Source of the DNA: Cryobacterium sp. PH31-O1
Lineage (GTDB): Bacteria; Actinomycetota; Actinomycetes; Actinomycetales; Microbacteriaceae
Reading direction: 5' to 3'
Assembly: GCF_030063455.1 (NCBI RefSeq)
Contig: NZ_JASITB010000004.1
Coordinates: 336,325-400,324, forward strand
DNA: 64,000 nt
Positions within the stretch are counted from its first letter, which is position 1. Each line of letters begins with the position of its first letter. This document shows, in pieces, positions 41,926 through 51,088 of the stretch. A model generated the notes under the pieces. It ran no database searches. It had not been told where the DNA came from and was given only the letters and a program-made list of their open reading frames with translations. Both the position numbers and the translations under genes were made by a program.

Positions 41926-42984
41926 ATGGAGTTCATTCGCCCCACAACGGGGAGGCGCACTCGCCGTCTATTCGCCTTCGCGGCTGTTGCCGCATCCGTT
42001 GCCCTCGTGGCCAGCGGTTGTGCCTCTGGCAGTGATGTCGGCACAGGCGCCGGGGCTGAGGGAGACCTCAGCGTCACCTTCATCCCGAAGCAGCTTAACA
42101 ACCCTTACACCGACGTCGTTCTCGGCGGAGGGCAGGACGGTGCAACGGCGGCTGGTTTCACTGGCATCGAGGTTGTCGGCCCGCTCGAAGCGAGCGCCTC
42201 TAGCCAGGTTTCGTTCATTAACGCCGAGACGCAAGCCGGGACCAGCGTCATCGTCATCGCCGCGAACGATCCCGACGCGGTCGGTCCGGCCCTCGAGGAG
42301 GCCCGCGCCGCCGGTGCAAAGATCGTGGCTTTCGACTCCGACACCAACCCGAAGTATCGTGACGTTTTCATCAGCCAGGTTGTGGCCAAGGACGTCGCCC
42401 TAATTCAGGTAAAACTGATTGCCGAGCAGATTGGCGGATCGGGAGAAATTGCCATTCTTTCGGCCACGGCCAACGCGACTAACCAGAACGAGTGGATCAA
42501 GTTCATCGAGGAGGAACTCGCCTCCAACCCCGACTACACAGACATCACCCTGGTTGCAAAGGTGTATGGCGATGATGACGACACGAAGTCGTTCCAGGAA
42601 GCTCAGGGTTTGCTTCAGGCCTACCCGAACCTCAAGGGAATCATCTCGCCCACGACGGTTGGCATTGCGGCTACGGCGCGCTATCTTTCGACCTCGGATT
42701 ACAAGGGCAAGGTTGCCCTGACCGGTCTGGGACTGCCGAACGAAATGCGCCCGTTCGTCAAGGACGGCACAGTCACGGCCTTCGCCTTGTGGGACCCTGC
42801 ACAACTCGGTTACGTTGCCGCGTTCGCCGGCAAGGCACTCGCCGACGGCACCATCACCGGAGCCAAAGGCGACAAGTTCGATGCCGGCGACATGGGTGAG
42901 CGCGAGGTCGGCGCGGACGGCCTCGTCATTGTTGGCCCGCCGACCACCTTCAACGCGGACAATATCGACGACTACGACTTCTAG
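41926..42984 (+). CDS. rhaS: Sugar-binding lipoprotein (RhaS-like)
   Basis: A 352-residue periplasmic-binding protein of the RbsB/RhaS type. The signal ends in a lipobox (VASGC, about residue 26). The mature part begins with LSVTFIPKQLNNPYTDVVLGG, and has VIVIAANDPDAVGPAL and GGSGEIAILSATANATNQNEW. It captures rhamnose outside the membrane for the two permeases. ATG 41926 is preferred over 41920 because GGAAAGG lies at a normal distance. Confidence 0.9.
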   Translation: MEFIRPTTGRRTRRLFAFAAVAASVALVASGCASGSDVGTGAGAEGDLSVTFIPKQLNNPYTDVVLGGGQDGATAAGFTGIEVVGPLEASASSQVSFINAETQAGTSVIVIAANDPDAVGPALEEARAAGAKIVAFDSDTNPKYRDVFISQVVAKDVALIQVKLIAEQIGGSGEIAILSATANATNQNEWIKFIEEELASNPDYTDITLVAKVYGDDDDTKSFQEAQGLLQAYPNLKGIISPTTVGIAATARYLSTSDYKGKVALTGLGLPNEMRPFVKDGTVTAFALWDPAQLGYVAAFAGKALADGTITGAKGDKFDAGDMGEREVGADGLVIVGPPTTFNADNIDDYDF

Positions 42985-43086
42985 GTCGCAGTGCGGTGGG
43001 ACGGGTGCTACGGCGTCCGTCCCCCGCAATCCCGCCATCTATCCACCTCCCAGAAATCCGGATTCGTGCCGGTGCAGGAGTATGCA

Positions 43087-44550
43087 ATGACGAACATAGA
43101 CGACAACACCCACAGCCTGCCCACCGGACTTCTCAAACCAAAGACTCGCCGTCCAACCCGCATTGGACTGGTTTCCGGCGGACTCGGTGCCTACTGGCCC
43201 CAGTTTCCCGATCTGATGCCCCTTGTGCAAAATTCAGCGCGGTATGTCACCGAACGCTTTAACGCTCTGGACGCTGACGTGGTTGATGCCGGCTTTATTT
43301 CCGACGCCCAAGATGCCCAGGTGGCTGCCGAAAAACTGCGTGTCGCAGACTGCGACCTAATCGTGGTGTTTCTAGCCACCTATCTCACCTCATCGATGGT
43401 GCTACCGATCGCGCAGAAGTCCAAAACCCCCGTGCTCGTCATTGACCTCCAGCCGACTGAGGCAATGGACCATGCCAATTTTGATACCGGTCAATGGCTC
43501 GCCTACTGCGGCCAGTGCCCCGTTCCCGAAGTCGCCAATGTCTTCCGCCGCGCGGGCATCCCGTTTCGGTCAGTATCCGGCTACCTGCGGCAGGAAAGCG
43601 CTTGGAAACGCATCATTCAGTGGGTGCACGCAGCTGGCGCTCGAGCCACGCTCCGAACCGCTCGTCACGGACTCATGGGCCACGTCTACCCGGGCATGCT
43701 CGATGTCTCGACCGACCTCACCAGCGTCTCAACGACGTTCGGTTCCCACGTGGAGGTGCTCGAATTCGATGACCTGCGCGTGCGGGTCGACGCGGTAACG
43801 GATGCCGAAGTGCGCGACCGCATGCACCTCGCGTCCCAGCTGTTTCAGATTGACGATTCGGTCAATCAGGAGGACTTCGCTTGGGGTGCGAAAGTCTCGG
43901 TCGGGCTAGACCGCTTGGTGGCAGACTTCGATCTTGATTCCGTGGCCTACTATCATCGCGGTCTCGCCGGCGAACAGCATGAACGCCTCGGCGCCGGCAT
44001 GATTCTTGGCTCGTCACTGCTCACCGCCCGCGGTATTCCGATGGCCGGCGAATACGAGTTGCGCACCTCGATCGCGATGCTGACCAGCCAGGCAATCGGT
44101 GCTGGCGGATCCTTCACCGAAATCCAAGCGCTGAATTTCTTCGACGGTGTCGTTGAAATGGGCCATGACGGCCCTGCCCACCTCGCTGTCAGTGCACGAG
44201 AACCCTTGCTGCGCGGCCTTGGTGTCTATCACGGAAAACGCGGCTGGGGTGTTTCGGTGGAGTTCGACGTGCGACCAGGGCCGGTGACCACCTTCGGTGT
44301 CGGGCAGGACCCGGATGGCAGTTTCGTGTTCGTAACCTCGGAGGGCACGGTCGTGCCCGGTCCGCTGCTCGCAATTGGAAACACGACGTCCCGCGTTGAT
44401 TTCGGCGGCGATCCCGGTGTCTGGGTGGATGAGTGGAGCCAGACCGGCATCGGCCACCATTGGGCTCTGAGTCTCGGGCACCGCGCCGCCGACATCAAGG
44501 CCGCTGCCAACCTGCTTGGAATCGAACATCGCCATGTGGCGCTGGCCTAG
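43087..44550 (+). CDS. L-arabinose/L-fucose isomerase-like protein of unknown role
   Basis: A 487-residue protein with the L-arabinose/L-fucose isomerase fold: RIGLVSGGLGAYWPQFPDL, then VADCDLIVVFLATYLTSSMVL, an inner domain with TARHGLMGHVYPGMLDVSTD and GEYELRTSIAMLTSQAIGAGGSFTE (metal-site Glu), and a C-terminal domain with HHWALSLGH. It stands between the sugar importer and the rhamnose enzymes although a separate rhamnose isomerase is present, so it may handle a second deoxysugar. A good ribosome site precedes ATG 43087. Confidence 0.8.
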   Translation: MTNIDDNTHSLPTGLLKPKTRRPTRIGLVSGGLGAYWPQFPDLMPLVQNSARYVTERFNALDADVVDAGFISDAQDAQVAAEKLRVADCDLIVVFLATYLTSSMVLPIAQKSKTPVLVIDLQPTEAMDHANFDTGQWLAYCGQCPVPEVANVFRRAGIPFRSVSGYLRQESAWKRIIQWVHAAGARATLRTARHGLMGHVYPGMLDVSTDLTSVSTTFGSHVEVLEFDDLRVRVDAVTDAEVRDRMHLASQLFQIDDSVNQEDFAWGAKVSVGLDRLVADFDLDSVAYYHRGLAGEQHERLGAGMILGSSLLTARGIPMAGEYELRTSIAMLTSQAIGAGGSFTEIQALNFFDGVVEMGHDGPAHLAVSAREPLLRGLGVYHGKRGWGVSVEFDVRPGPVTTFGVGQDPDGSFVFVTSEGTVVPGPLLAIGNTTSRVDFGGDPGVWVDEWSQTGIGHHWALSLGHRAADIKAAANLLGIEHRHVALA

Positions 44551-44965
44551 CGGGGCGGCACGGAGTATCCGCCACAACTCGCGGTTGTTCCACGGCACCG
44601 AAAGACACCGCGTCTGCTTTCAGCTGCAGGTCAAGCCGGAGCGCATCGACGAATATCGTCGGCGCCATGCCGCGGTCTGGCCTGAAATGCTCCGGGCGCT
44701 CAAAGCCAGCGACTGGAACAACTACTCCCTGTTCCTTCGGCCCGACGGACTGCTGATCGGCTATTTCGAAACGGCAGATCTCGCATCGGCCCAGGCCGGA
44801 ATGGCCGCCACTGCCGTCAACGCGCGCTGGCAGGCCGAGATGAACGCATTCTTCGTGGCTCTCGACGGCGCCCCCGACACCGGGTTTCTACAACTGACCG
44901 AAGTTTTTCACCTCGAAGACCAGCTCGACGCCATTTCCACCGCTACAGAAAGAAGTACCTCGTGA
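44534..44965 (+). CDS. rhaM: L-rhamnose mutarotase
   Basis: The core RVCFQLQVKPERIDEYRRRH, VWPEMLRALKASDWNNYSLF, GLLIGYFETADLASAQAGMA is characteristic of RhaM, which interconverts alpha- and beta-L-rhamnose. Family members are about 105 residues; here ATG 44534 gives 143. TTG 44582 would give 127 and may be the true start, since the extra N-terminus (MWRWPSGAARS) looks non-native and overlaps the previous gene. Confidence 0.88.
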   Translation: MWRWPSGAARSIRHNSRLFHGTERHRVCFQLQVKPERIDEYRRRHAAVWPEMLRALKASDWNNYSLFLRPDGLLIGYFETADLASAQAGMAATAVNARWQAEMNAFFVALDGAPDTGFLQLTEVFHLEDQLDAISTATERSTS

Positions 44966-46128
44966 CGATCAGTGCCGCCGTGCTCACCCAACTCGAAGCG
45001 CAGGCCATCGAGCTGCCCTCTTGGGCGTTCGGCAATTCCGGAACCCGGTTCAAGGTCTTTGGAACCCCGGGGACTCCGCGCACCATTCAGGAGAAGATCT
45101 CCGATGCTGCGCAGGTCAACCGGTACACCGGCCTGGCTCCGAAAGTGGCCCTGCACATCCCCTGGGACAAGGTCGACGATTACCAGGCGCTGCGTAGGTT
45201 TGCGGCCGACAAGGGCCTCACGCTGGGCACCGTCAACTCAAATACCTTTCAGGACGACGCTTACAAGTTCGGCAGCCTGACCCACACCAACGCGGCAACG
45301 CGGCAGAAGGCCATCGACCATCACTTTGAGTGCATCGAGATCATGCATCAGACCGGATCGAATGACCTCAAGATCTGGCTCGCCGACGGCACCAACTATC
45401 CCGGGCAGGGTGATATTCGCGGACGTCAGGACCGCCTCGCAGAGTCGCTCGCGGTCATCTACGCCCGCCTGGGCGATGACCACCGGCTCGTGCTCGAGTA
45501 CAAATTCTTCGAGCCGGCTTTTTACCACACCGACGTTCCCGACTGGGGCACCAGCTACGCGCAGGTGGTTGCCCTCGGTGAGAAGGCCGGCGTCTGCCTC
45601 GATACCGGCCACCATGCTCCCGGCACCAACATTGAATTCATCGTGGCTCAGCTGCTGCGCCTCGGCAAGCTCGGCTCCTTCGACTTTAATTCGCGTTTCT
45701 ACGCCGACGACGACCTCATCGTCGGCGCGGCTGACCCTTTCCAGCTATTTCGCATCCTCTACGAGGTCATCCGCGGCGGCGGTTACGGGCCCGATTCAAC
45801 CGTGGCGTTCATGCTCGACCAGTGCCACAACGTGGAGGACAAGATCCCCGGGCAAATTCGCTCGGTGCTTAACGTGCAGGAGATGACCGCCCGCGCACTG
45901 CTTGTCGACCGCGCCGCCCTGACCCTCGCGCAGAATGCTGGCGATGTGCTCGGCGCCAACGGCATTCTGATGGATGCCTTCTATACCGATGTGCGCCCCG
46001 CCCTCGCCGCGTGGCGCACGTCACGCGGGCTCGCCGGCGACCCGATGACGGCCTACGCCACCTCTGGCTACCAGGAGCGCATCGCTGCCGAGCGGGTCGG
46101 CGGCAGCCAGGCCGGCTGGGGCGCGTAA
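44962..46128 (+). CDS. rhaI: L-rhamnose isomerase (TIM-barrel, Pseudomonas type)
   Basis: A 388-residue enzyme that converts L-rhamnose to L-rhamnulose. It resembles the broad-specificity xylose-isomerase-fold type. Metal and substrate residues appear in LVLEYKFFEPAFYHTDVPDW (Glu), VCLDTGHHAPGTNIE (Asp, His) and GSFDFNSRFYADDDLIVGA (Asp pair). The GTG start overlaps the mutarotase stop. Confidence 0.93.
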   Translation: MTISAAVLTQLEAQAIELPSWAFGNSGTRFKVFGTPGTPRTIQEKISDAAQVNRYTGLAPKVALHIPWDKVDDYQALRRFAADKGLTLGTVNSNTFQDDAYKFGSLTHTNAATRQKAIDHHFECIEIMHQTGSNDLKIWLADGTNYPGQGDIRGRQDRLAESLAVIYARLGDDHRLVLEYKFFEPAFYHTDVPDWGTSYAQVVALGEKAGVCLDTGHHAPGTNIEFIVAQLLRLGKLGSFDFNSRFYADDDLIVGAADPFQLFRILYEVIRGGGYGPDSTVAFMLDQCHNVEDKIPGQIRSVLNVQEMTARALLVDRAALTLAQNAGDVLGANGILMDAFYTDVRPALAAWRTSRGLAGDPMTAYATSGYQERIAAERVGGSQAGWGA

Positions 46129-46144
46129 GCCCCTCCACGTGCAT

Positions 46145-46228
46145 AACTCCTGCAATTCATTCGGGGTCGCAAGAAGTTGCCCTGAATCACGCGGGTGCGT
46201 TCCTGGACGGCGGGAAATTGCAGGAGTT
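46145..46228. repeat. Inverted repeat upstream of the aldolase gene
   Basis: AACTCCTGCAATT (46145-46157) and AATTGCAGGAGTT (46216-46228) are perfect 13-bp arms 58 bp apart, in the only real gap (168 bp) inside the rhamnose operon. The inner 58 bp show no gene. Confidence 0.6.
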
Positions 46229-46296
46229 GTGGGCAATTCCTGGCCGTCCCGCTCGACCCAACATCAGATATCCGCTCTCACCCGGCAAGGAACCTC

Positions 46297-48327
46297 ATGA
46301 CTCAAGCAGCAGCACTGATCGCCCGGTCGAATCGGCTCGGCGCCGACCCCAGGAACACGAATTACGCCGGCGGCAATACCTCAGCCAAGGGCAGCGAAAC
46401 CGATCCGGTCACCGGCGAGGCCGTTGTTCTGCTGTGGGTGAAGGGGTCAGGCGGAGACCTTGGCACGCTCACCGAAAAGGGACTCGCGGTGCTGCGCCTG
46501 GATCGGCTGCTGGCGCTGAAGAACGTCTACCCGGGGGTCGACCGGGAAGACGAGATGGTCGCCGCCTTCGATTACACGCTGCACGGCAAGGGCGGCGCCG
46601 CGCCGTCTATCGACACGGCCATGCACGCTCTCGTCGACGCGCCGCACGTCGACCACCTGCACCCCGACTCCGGCATTGCCATCGCGACCGCGGCCGACGG
46701 CGCAGCGCTCACCCAGACGATCTTCGGTGACAAGGTGGCCTGGGTGGATTGGCGTCGCCCCGGTTTTCAGCTCGGTCTCGACATCGCCGCCATCAAGGAA
46801 GCCAACCCGCGGTCCATCGGCTGCATTCTCGGCGGGCACGGCATCACGGCCTGGGGCGACACGAGCGAGACCACCGAGGCCAACTCGCTCTGGATCATTG
46901 ACACGGCGAGTACCTATATCGAGGCGCACTCGAAAGCGGAGCCGTTCGGGCCGCTGCTGGAGGGGTATGCCCCGGCGGATGCTGCCGAGCGGCGCTCGCG
47001 CGCCGCCGCCCTCGCACCCACGATCAGAGGGCTCGTCTCGACCGACGCACCCAAGGTCGGTCATTTCACCGATGCCCCAGAGGTGCTCGATTTTCTCTCC
47101 CGTGCCGAGCATCCGCGACTGGCCGCGCTCGGTACCAGCTGCCCCGACCACTTTCTGCGCACCAAGGTGAAGCCGATGCTGCTGGATTTGCCGAGCGGGG
47201 CATCCGTTGAAGAGTCGCTCGCCCGCCTCGTGACTCTGCACGAGGAATACCGCGCCGACTACCAGGCCTACTACGACCGCAATGCGACCCCGGAATCACC
47301 CGCGATTCGCGGCGCCGATCCCCTCGTCGTGCTGGTTCCCGGCGTTGGCATGTTCAGCTACGGCGCGAACAAGCAGACCGCCCGCGTCGCGAGCGAGTTC
47401 TACATCAACGCCATCAACGTGATGCGCGGCGCCGAGGGACTTTCGACCTACGCGCCGATCAACGAGGCCGAGAAGTTTCGCATCGAGTATTGGGCGCTCG
47501 AAGAAGCCAAATTGCAGCGGATGCCCGCCGCCAAACCGCTCGCCACCCGCGTCGCACTCGTGACCGGTGCCGCCTCCGGCATCGGCAAAGCCATCGCCAC
47601 CCGGCTCGCCGCTGAGGGCGCCTGCGTCGTCATCGCCGACCTCGAACTGGCCAAGGCGCAGGCCGCGGCCGCCGAGATCGGCGGGACGGACGTTGCGATC
47701 GGAGTGCAGGCCAACGTCACCGACGAGGCGCAGGTGCAGGCCAGCGTCGATGCCGCAGTGCTCGCCTTCGGCGGGCTCGACCTGGTCGTGAACAACGCCG
47801 GTCTGTCGCTGTCGAAGTCGCTGCTGGAAACCACGGTGGCCGACTGGGACCTGCAGCACAATGTGATGGCCAAGGGCTCCTTTCTGGTCTCGCGTGCCGC
47901 CGCGCGGGTGCTCATCGACCAGAAGCTCGGCGGCGACATCATCTACATCTCCTCAAAGAACTCGGTCTTCGCCGGCCCGAACAACATTGCCTACTCGGCC
48001 ACGAAGGCCGACCAGGCCCACCAGGTTCGACTGCTCGCGGCCGAGCTCGGCGAGTACGGCGTGAAGGTGAATGGCATCAACCCCGACGGCGTCGTGCGCG
48101 GCTCCGGCATCTTCGCCGGCGGCTGGGGTGCCAAACGCGCCGCCGTCTACGGCGTCGATGAGCAGGACCTCGGCAAGTACTATGCCCAGCGCACCCTGCT
48201 CAAGCGTGAAGTACTGCCCGAGAACGTCGCGAATGCGGTATTTGTGCTGTGCACGAGCGATCTCAGCCACACCACCGGGCTGCATATTCCCGTCGACGCC
48301 GGCGTCGCCGCCGCGTTCCTGCGATGA
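46297..48327 (+). CDS. Rhamnulose-1-phosphate aldolase / lactaldehyde dehydrogenase fusion
   Basis: A 676-residue two-domain enzyme. The N-terminal class II aldolase has NTNYAGGNTSAKG, VDHLHPDSGIAIA (zinc His) and CILGGHGITAWG. The C-terminal half is a short-chain dehydrogenase: VALVTGAASGIGKAIATRL, NNAGLSLSKSLLE, and ISSKNSVFAGPNNIAYSATK (Ser, Tyr, Lys). It cleaves rhamnulose-1-phosphate to dihydroxyacetone phosphate and L-lactaldehyde, then oxidises the aldehyde to lactate. The 170-bp gap before it suggests a possible second promoter. Confidence 0.93.
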   Translation: MTQAAALIARSNRLGADPRNTNYAGGNTSAKGSETDPVTGEAVVLLWVKGSGGDLGTLTEKGLAVLRLDRLLALKNVYPGVDREDEMVAAFDYTLHGKGGAAPSIDTAMHALVDAPHVDHLHPDSGIAIATAADGAALTQTIFGDKVAWVDWRRPGFQLGLDIAAIKEANPRSIGCILGGHGITAWGDTSETTEANSLWIIDTASTYIEAHSKAEPFGPLLEGYAPADAAERRSRAAALAPTIRGLVSTDAPKVGHFTDAPEVLDFLSRAEHPRLAALGTSCPDHFLRTKVKPMLLDLPSGASVEESLARLVTLHEEYRADYQAYYDRNATPESPAIRGADPLVVLVPGVGMFSYGANKQTARVASEFYINAINVMRGAEGLSTYAPINEAEKFRIEYWALEEAKLQRMPAAKPLATRVALVTGAASGIGKAIATRLAAEGACVVIADLELAKAQAAAAEIGGTDVAIGVQANVTDEAQVQASVDAAVLAFGGLDLVVNNAGLSLSKSLLETTVADWDLQHNVMAKGSFLVSRAAARVLIDQKLGGDIIYISSKNSVFAGPNNIAYSATKADQAHQVRLLAAELGEYGVKVNGINPDGVVRGSGIFAGGWGAKRAAVYGVDEQDLGKYYAQRTLLKREVLPENVANAVFVLCTSDLSHTTGLHIPVDAGVAAAFLR

Positions 48328-48358
48328 CGACGGCCGCCGCGCGCCGAACGGACTGCGC

Positions 48359-49783
48359 ATGAGTACGTCCGGAACAGTCGCGGCGGTCGACTTCGGCGCG
48401 TCCAGCGGCCGGGTCATCCTCGGCCACGTTGGTCCCAATGAGCTGAGCATCCGCGGGGTGGCACGCTTCGCCAATACTCCAGTGCGCATTATCGATGGTC
48501 TGCACTGGAACATCCTGGATTTATACCGGGGCGCCCTCGGCGGCCTGCGCGCCGCCGTGCGCGAGGACCCAGCGCTTCGCAGCGTGGCCGTCGACTCCTG
48601 GGCCGTCGACTATGCCCTGCTGCGCGGCGAGCGAATGCTCGGCAACCCGGTGCACTATCGCGATGAGCGCACGGCGGCGGGCGTCGACGCGGTGCACGCA
48701 AAAATCTCCCCGGCCGAGCTTTACGACCGCAATGGCCTGCAATTTTTGCCGTTCAATACGCTGTACCAACTGGCCGCCGACCGCCTCGCCGGCAACCTCG
48801 ACGGCGCCGATGGAATGCTGCTCATTCCCGACTTGATTACGTTTTGGCTCACCGGCGAGAAAGTCGCCGAACGCAGCAATGCGTCAACGACAGGGCTCGT
48901 GAACGTTGCCGACTCGCAGTGGGACGACGACCTTATCGCCCGCCTTGGCCTGCCACGCGCCCTGTTTTCTCCGCTAGTGGATGCTGGCAACCGGGTGGGC
49001 AACGTTACGCCGAGAATTCTGGCCGAAATCGGGACCACCCGGCCTCTCACTGTATTGACGGTCGGGTCGCACGACACGGCATCCGCTGTGGTGGCGGTTC
49101 CCATGCAGAGCGATACCGCCGCGTATATCTCGTCGGGAACCTGGTCGCTGGCCGGCGTTGAGCTCGCCTCGCCCGTTTTGAGCGACGCGAGTCGGGCGGC
49201 CAACTTCACCAACGAGGGTGGCGTCGACGGGCGTTTTCGCTACCTGCGCAATGTTATGGGCCTCTGGCTGCTGAGCGAATCGATCCGCACTTGGGAACAG
49301 GCCGGCTCGTCGTACGACCTGCCCGCACTCATCGTTCAGGCCGGGGCGGTCACCGACCCCGTCACAATTTTCGACGTCGATGACCCACGATTTCTACCAC
49401 CCGGCGACATGCCAAGCCGAATTCGCGAGTATTGCGCCGAACATGATCTGCAACCGCCCCGCACGAACGTCGAGCTGGTTCGCAGCATTATCGAGAGCCT
49501 CGCAGCGGCCTACGCCCAGACGTTGCAGCTCGCTGCCTCGCTGTCGGGCACCCGAGTGAGTGTCGTTCACATCGTCGGCGGCGGCTCGCAAAACGAATTG
49601 CTCTGCCAGCTCACCGCGAACCATACCGGATTGCGCGTGTTGGCCGGGCCGGTCGAGGCGACAGCGATTGGGAACGTGCTGGTGCAGGCCCGAGCGCAAG
49701 GCCTGGTTACCGGCAGCCTGGAAAGCCTTCGCGCGCTCGTAGCTCTCGCGTTCGCGCCGAAACCGTACGACCCTCACGCCTGA
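48359..49783 (+). CDS. rhaB: Rhamnulokinase
   Basis: A 474-residue FGGY-type sugar kinase: AAVDFGASSGRVILGHV at the N-terminus, VDSWAVDYALL, AYISSGTWSLAGVEL, and VHIVGGGSQNELLCQLTA with the ATP site near the C-terminus. It phosphorylates L-rhamnulose for the aldolase fusion encoded just upstream. The start codon lies 32 bp after the aldolase stop. Confidence 0.94.
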   Translation: MSTSGTVAAVDFGASSGRVILGHVGPNELSIRGVARFANTPVRIIDGLHWNILDLYRGALGGLRAAVREDPALRSVAVDSWAVDYALLRGERMLGNPVHYRDERTAAGVDAVHAKISPAELYDRNGLQFLPFNTLYQLAADRLAGNLDGADGMLLIPDLITFWLTGEKVAERSNASTTGLVNVADSQWDDDLIARLGLPRALFSPLVDAGNRVGNVTPRILAEIGTTRPLTVLTVGSHDTASAVVAVPMQSDTAAYISSGTWSLAGVELASPVLSDASRAANFTNEGGVDGRFRYLRNVMGLWLLSESIRTWEQAGSSYDLPALIVQAGAVTDPVTIFDVDDPRFLPPGDMPSRIREYCAEHDLQPPRTNVELVRSIIESLAAAYAQTLQLAASLSGTRVSVVHIVGGGSQNELLCQLTANHTGLRVLAGPVEATAIGNVLVQARAQGLVTGSLESLRALVALAFAPKPYDPHA

Positions 49784-49792
49784 GCGCATCTT

Positions 49793-50620
49793 CTAGATGC
49801 TGCGGTGGTCACTCACCGCGAGTTCGAGGGCCGCAAGGCCCGGTGCCATGGCGGCATCCACGGCCAGGGGGTCGGTGACGTTGAGTTCTTGCATCGAACG
49901 ACGACCCGCCGGTGCCGTGTTGATGTCGTGCTCACCCGCCGCCAACGCCGCGATCAGGTCGGTAATGACGTCGGCGAGCGCACGTCGCTCCCAACCGAGG
50001 TCGGCGCCGGCGTTCTGTGAGGTCATCATGGCCGTATCGGTGGCGCCAGGATACACGGTAGCGACGTGCACGCCCGTTCCAATCAGTTCCCGGCGGAGCG
50101 ACTCGCCGAACTGCGCGATGCCGGACTTTGTTGCCGCGTAAACGGAGTAGAACGGCATCCCGACGAGGGCGATCCCGCTGGAAATGTTGAGGAGGATGCT
50201 GCCACGGCCCTGCCCGCTCTGCCGAAGGGCGGGAAGCAGGCTTTTGGTGAGGAGGATCGGCGCGGTGAGATTGAGGTCAATCATCGCGTGCACATCGGCG
50301 TCGCTGGTGTGATCAAGCCGCCCCGCGCGCACGTTACCGGCGTTGTTGACGAGGAGATCAACGACACTCCAGGACGCTACGGCATCAAGGATTCGGTCAA
50401 CGGCGCCCGGGGTGGTCAGATCTTCGACCAGGATCTCGGTTGTTCCGCCCTCGGCCGCGACCAGTTGCGCGGTTTCGGTGAGGGTGGCGAGTTGACGGCC
50501 GACCAGGAGCAGGTGACCGCCGCGTCGACCGAATTCGAGGGCGAGCGCCCGGCCGATGCCCTGACCGGCGCCGGTGATGATTCCACGTCGATGAGTGAGA
50601 TCTAGGGTATTGAGGTTCAT
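49793..50620 (-). CDS. Short-chain dehydrogenase/reductase
   Basis: A 275-residue classical SDR: IITGAGQGIGRALALEFGRRG (nucleotide loop), NNAGNVRAG, and LNISSGIALVGMPFYSVYAATKSG, giving Ser-Tyr-Lys. It ends 7 bp from the convergent rhaB stop and lies 41 bp after the DsrE-family gene on the same strand, so it belongs to that small TetR-controlled operon. Substrate unknown. Confidence 0.88.
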   Translation of the reverse strand: MNLNTLDLTHRRGIITGAGQGIGRALALEFGRRGGHLLLVGRQLATLTETAQLVAAEGGTTEILVEDLTTPGAVDRILDAVASWSVVDLLVNNAGNVRAGRLDHTSDADVHAMIDLNLTAPILLTKSLLPALRQSGQGRGSILLNISSGIALVGMPFYSVYAATKSGIAQFGESLRRELIGTGVHVATVYPGATDTAMMTSQNAGADLGWERRALADVITDLIAALAAGEHDINTAPAGRRSMQELNVTDPLAVDAAMAPGLAALELAVSDHRSI

Positions 50621-50660
50621 GAGCGATCTTCTTTCCATTGATTTGTGCGAGGTGGTGAGG

Positions 50661-51017
50661 CTAAAAGTTGAGGATCTGGTAACCGTCAACAACCAGGTTA
50701 CGAATGCTGGCTTCCCCCTTGTTTTCTGTGAGCAGCGGCCATCCGCCGGTCTCAATGGGCTCGGCGACCCCGTGGGACTTGGCGCAGAAACCACACGCAC
50801 CGAGGATATTTTCCTGCAACGCCACCGTGAGGGGGTTCATCTGGTGCGCGGCGTCAGAAATGGCAGCCAACGACTCAACGCCCGACCCGTCAAAGACCAC
50901 AACGACGTCATCGCCGGCCTGTTTAAACTCCAGCGCGGTTTTGAGGCCGCGATACACGCGGGCGGAGTCGGATTTGAGGGGCTCGTAGATGACGACGGCG
51001 ATTTTAAGTTCAGACAT
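50661..51017 (-). CDS. DsrE/DsrF-like protein
   Basis: A 118-residue protein starting MSELKIAVVIYEPLKSDSA with ALEFKQAGDDVVVVFDGSGVE and ENILGACGFCAKSHGV. The Cys-Gly-Phe-Cys pair lies where sulfur-carrier Cys residues occur in this fold. Related proteins relay sulfur or act as small accessory proteins; no target is known. Operon mate of the SDR gene. Confidence 0.75.
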   Translation of the reverse strand: MSELKIAVVIYEPLKSDSARVYRGLKTALEFKQAGDDVVVVFDGSGVESLAAISDAAHQMNPLTVALQENILGACGFCAKSHGVAEPIETGGWPLLTENKGEASIRNLVVDGYQILNF

Positions 51018-51035
51018 GGAAACGTACCTCCTAGG

Positions 51036-51072
51036 TAGACCGATCTGGCCATATGCAACTATACCGATCGGT
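51036..51072. promoter_or_regulatory. Tandem TetR operator sites
   Basis: The half-site AGACCGATC (51037-51045) and the 10-bp palindrome ACCGATCGGT (51063-51072) lie in the 71-bp space between the divergent DsrE and TetR genes. Confidence 0.6.
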
Positions 51073-51088
51073 CTGGTAAAGTCCAAAT

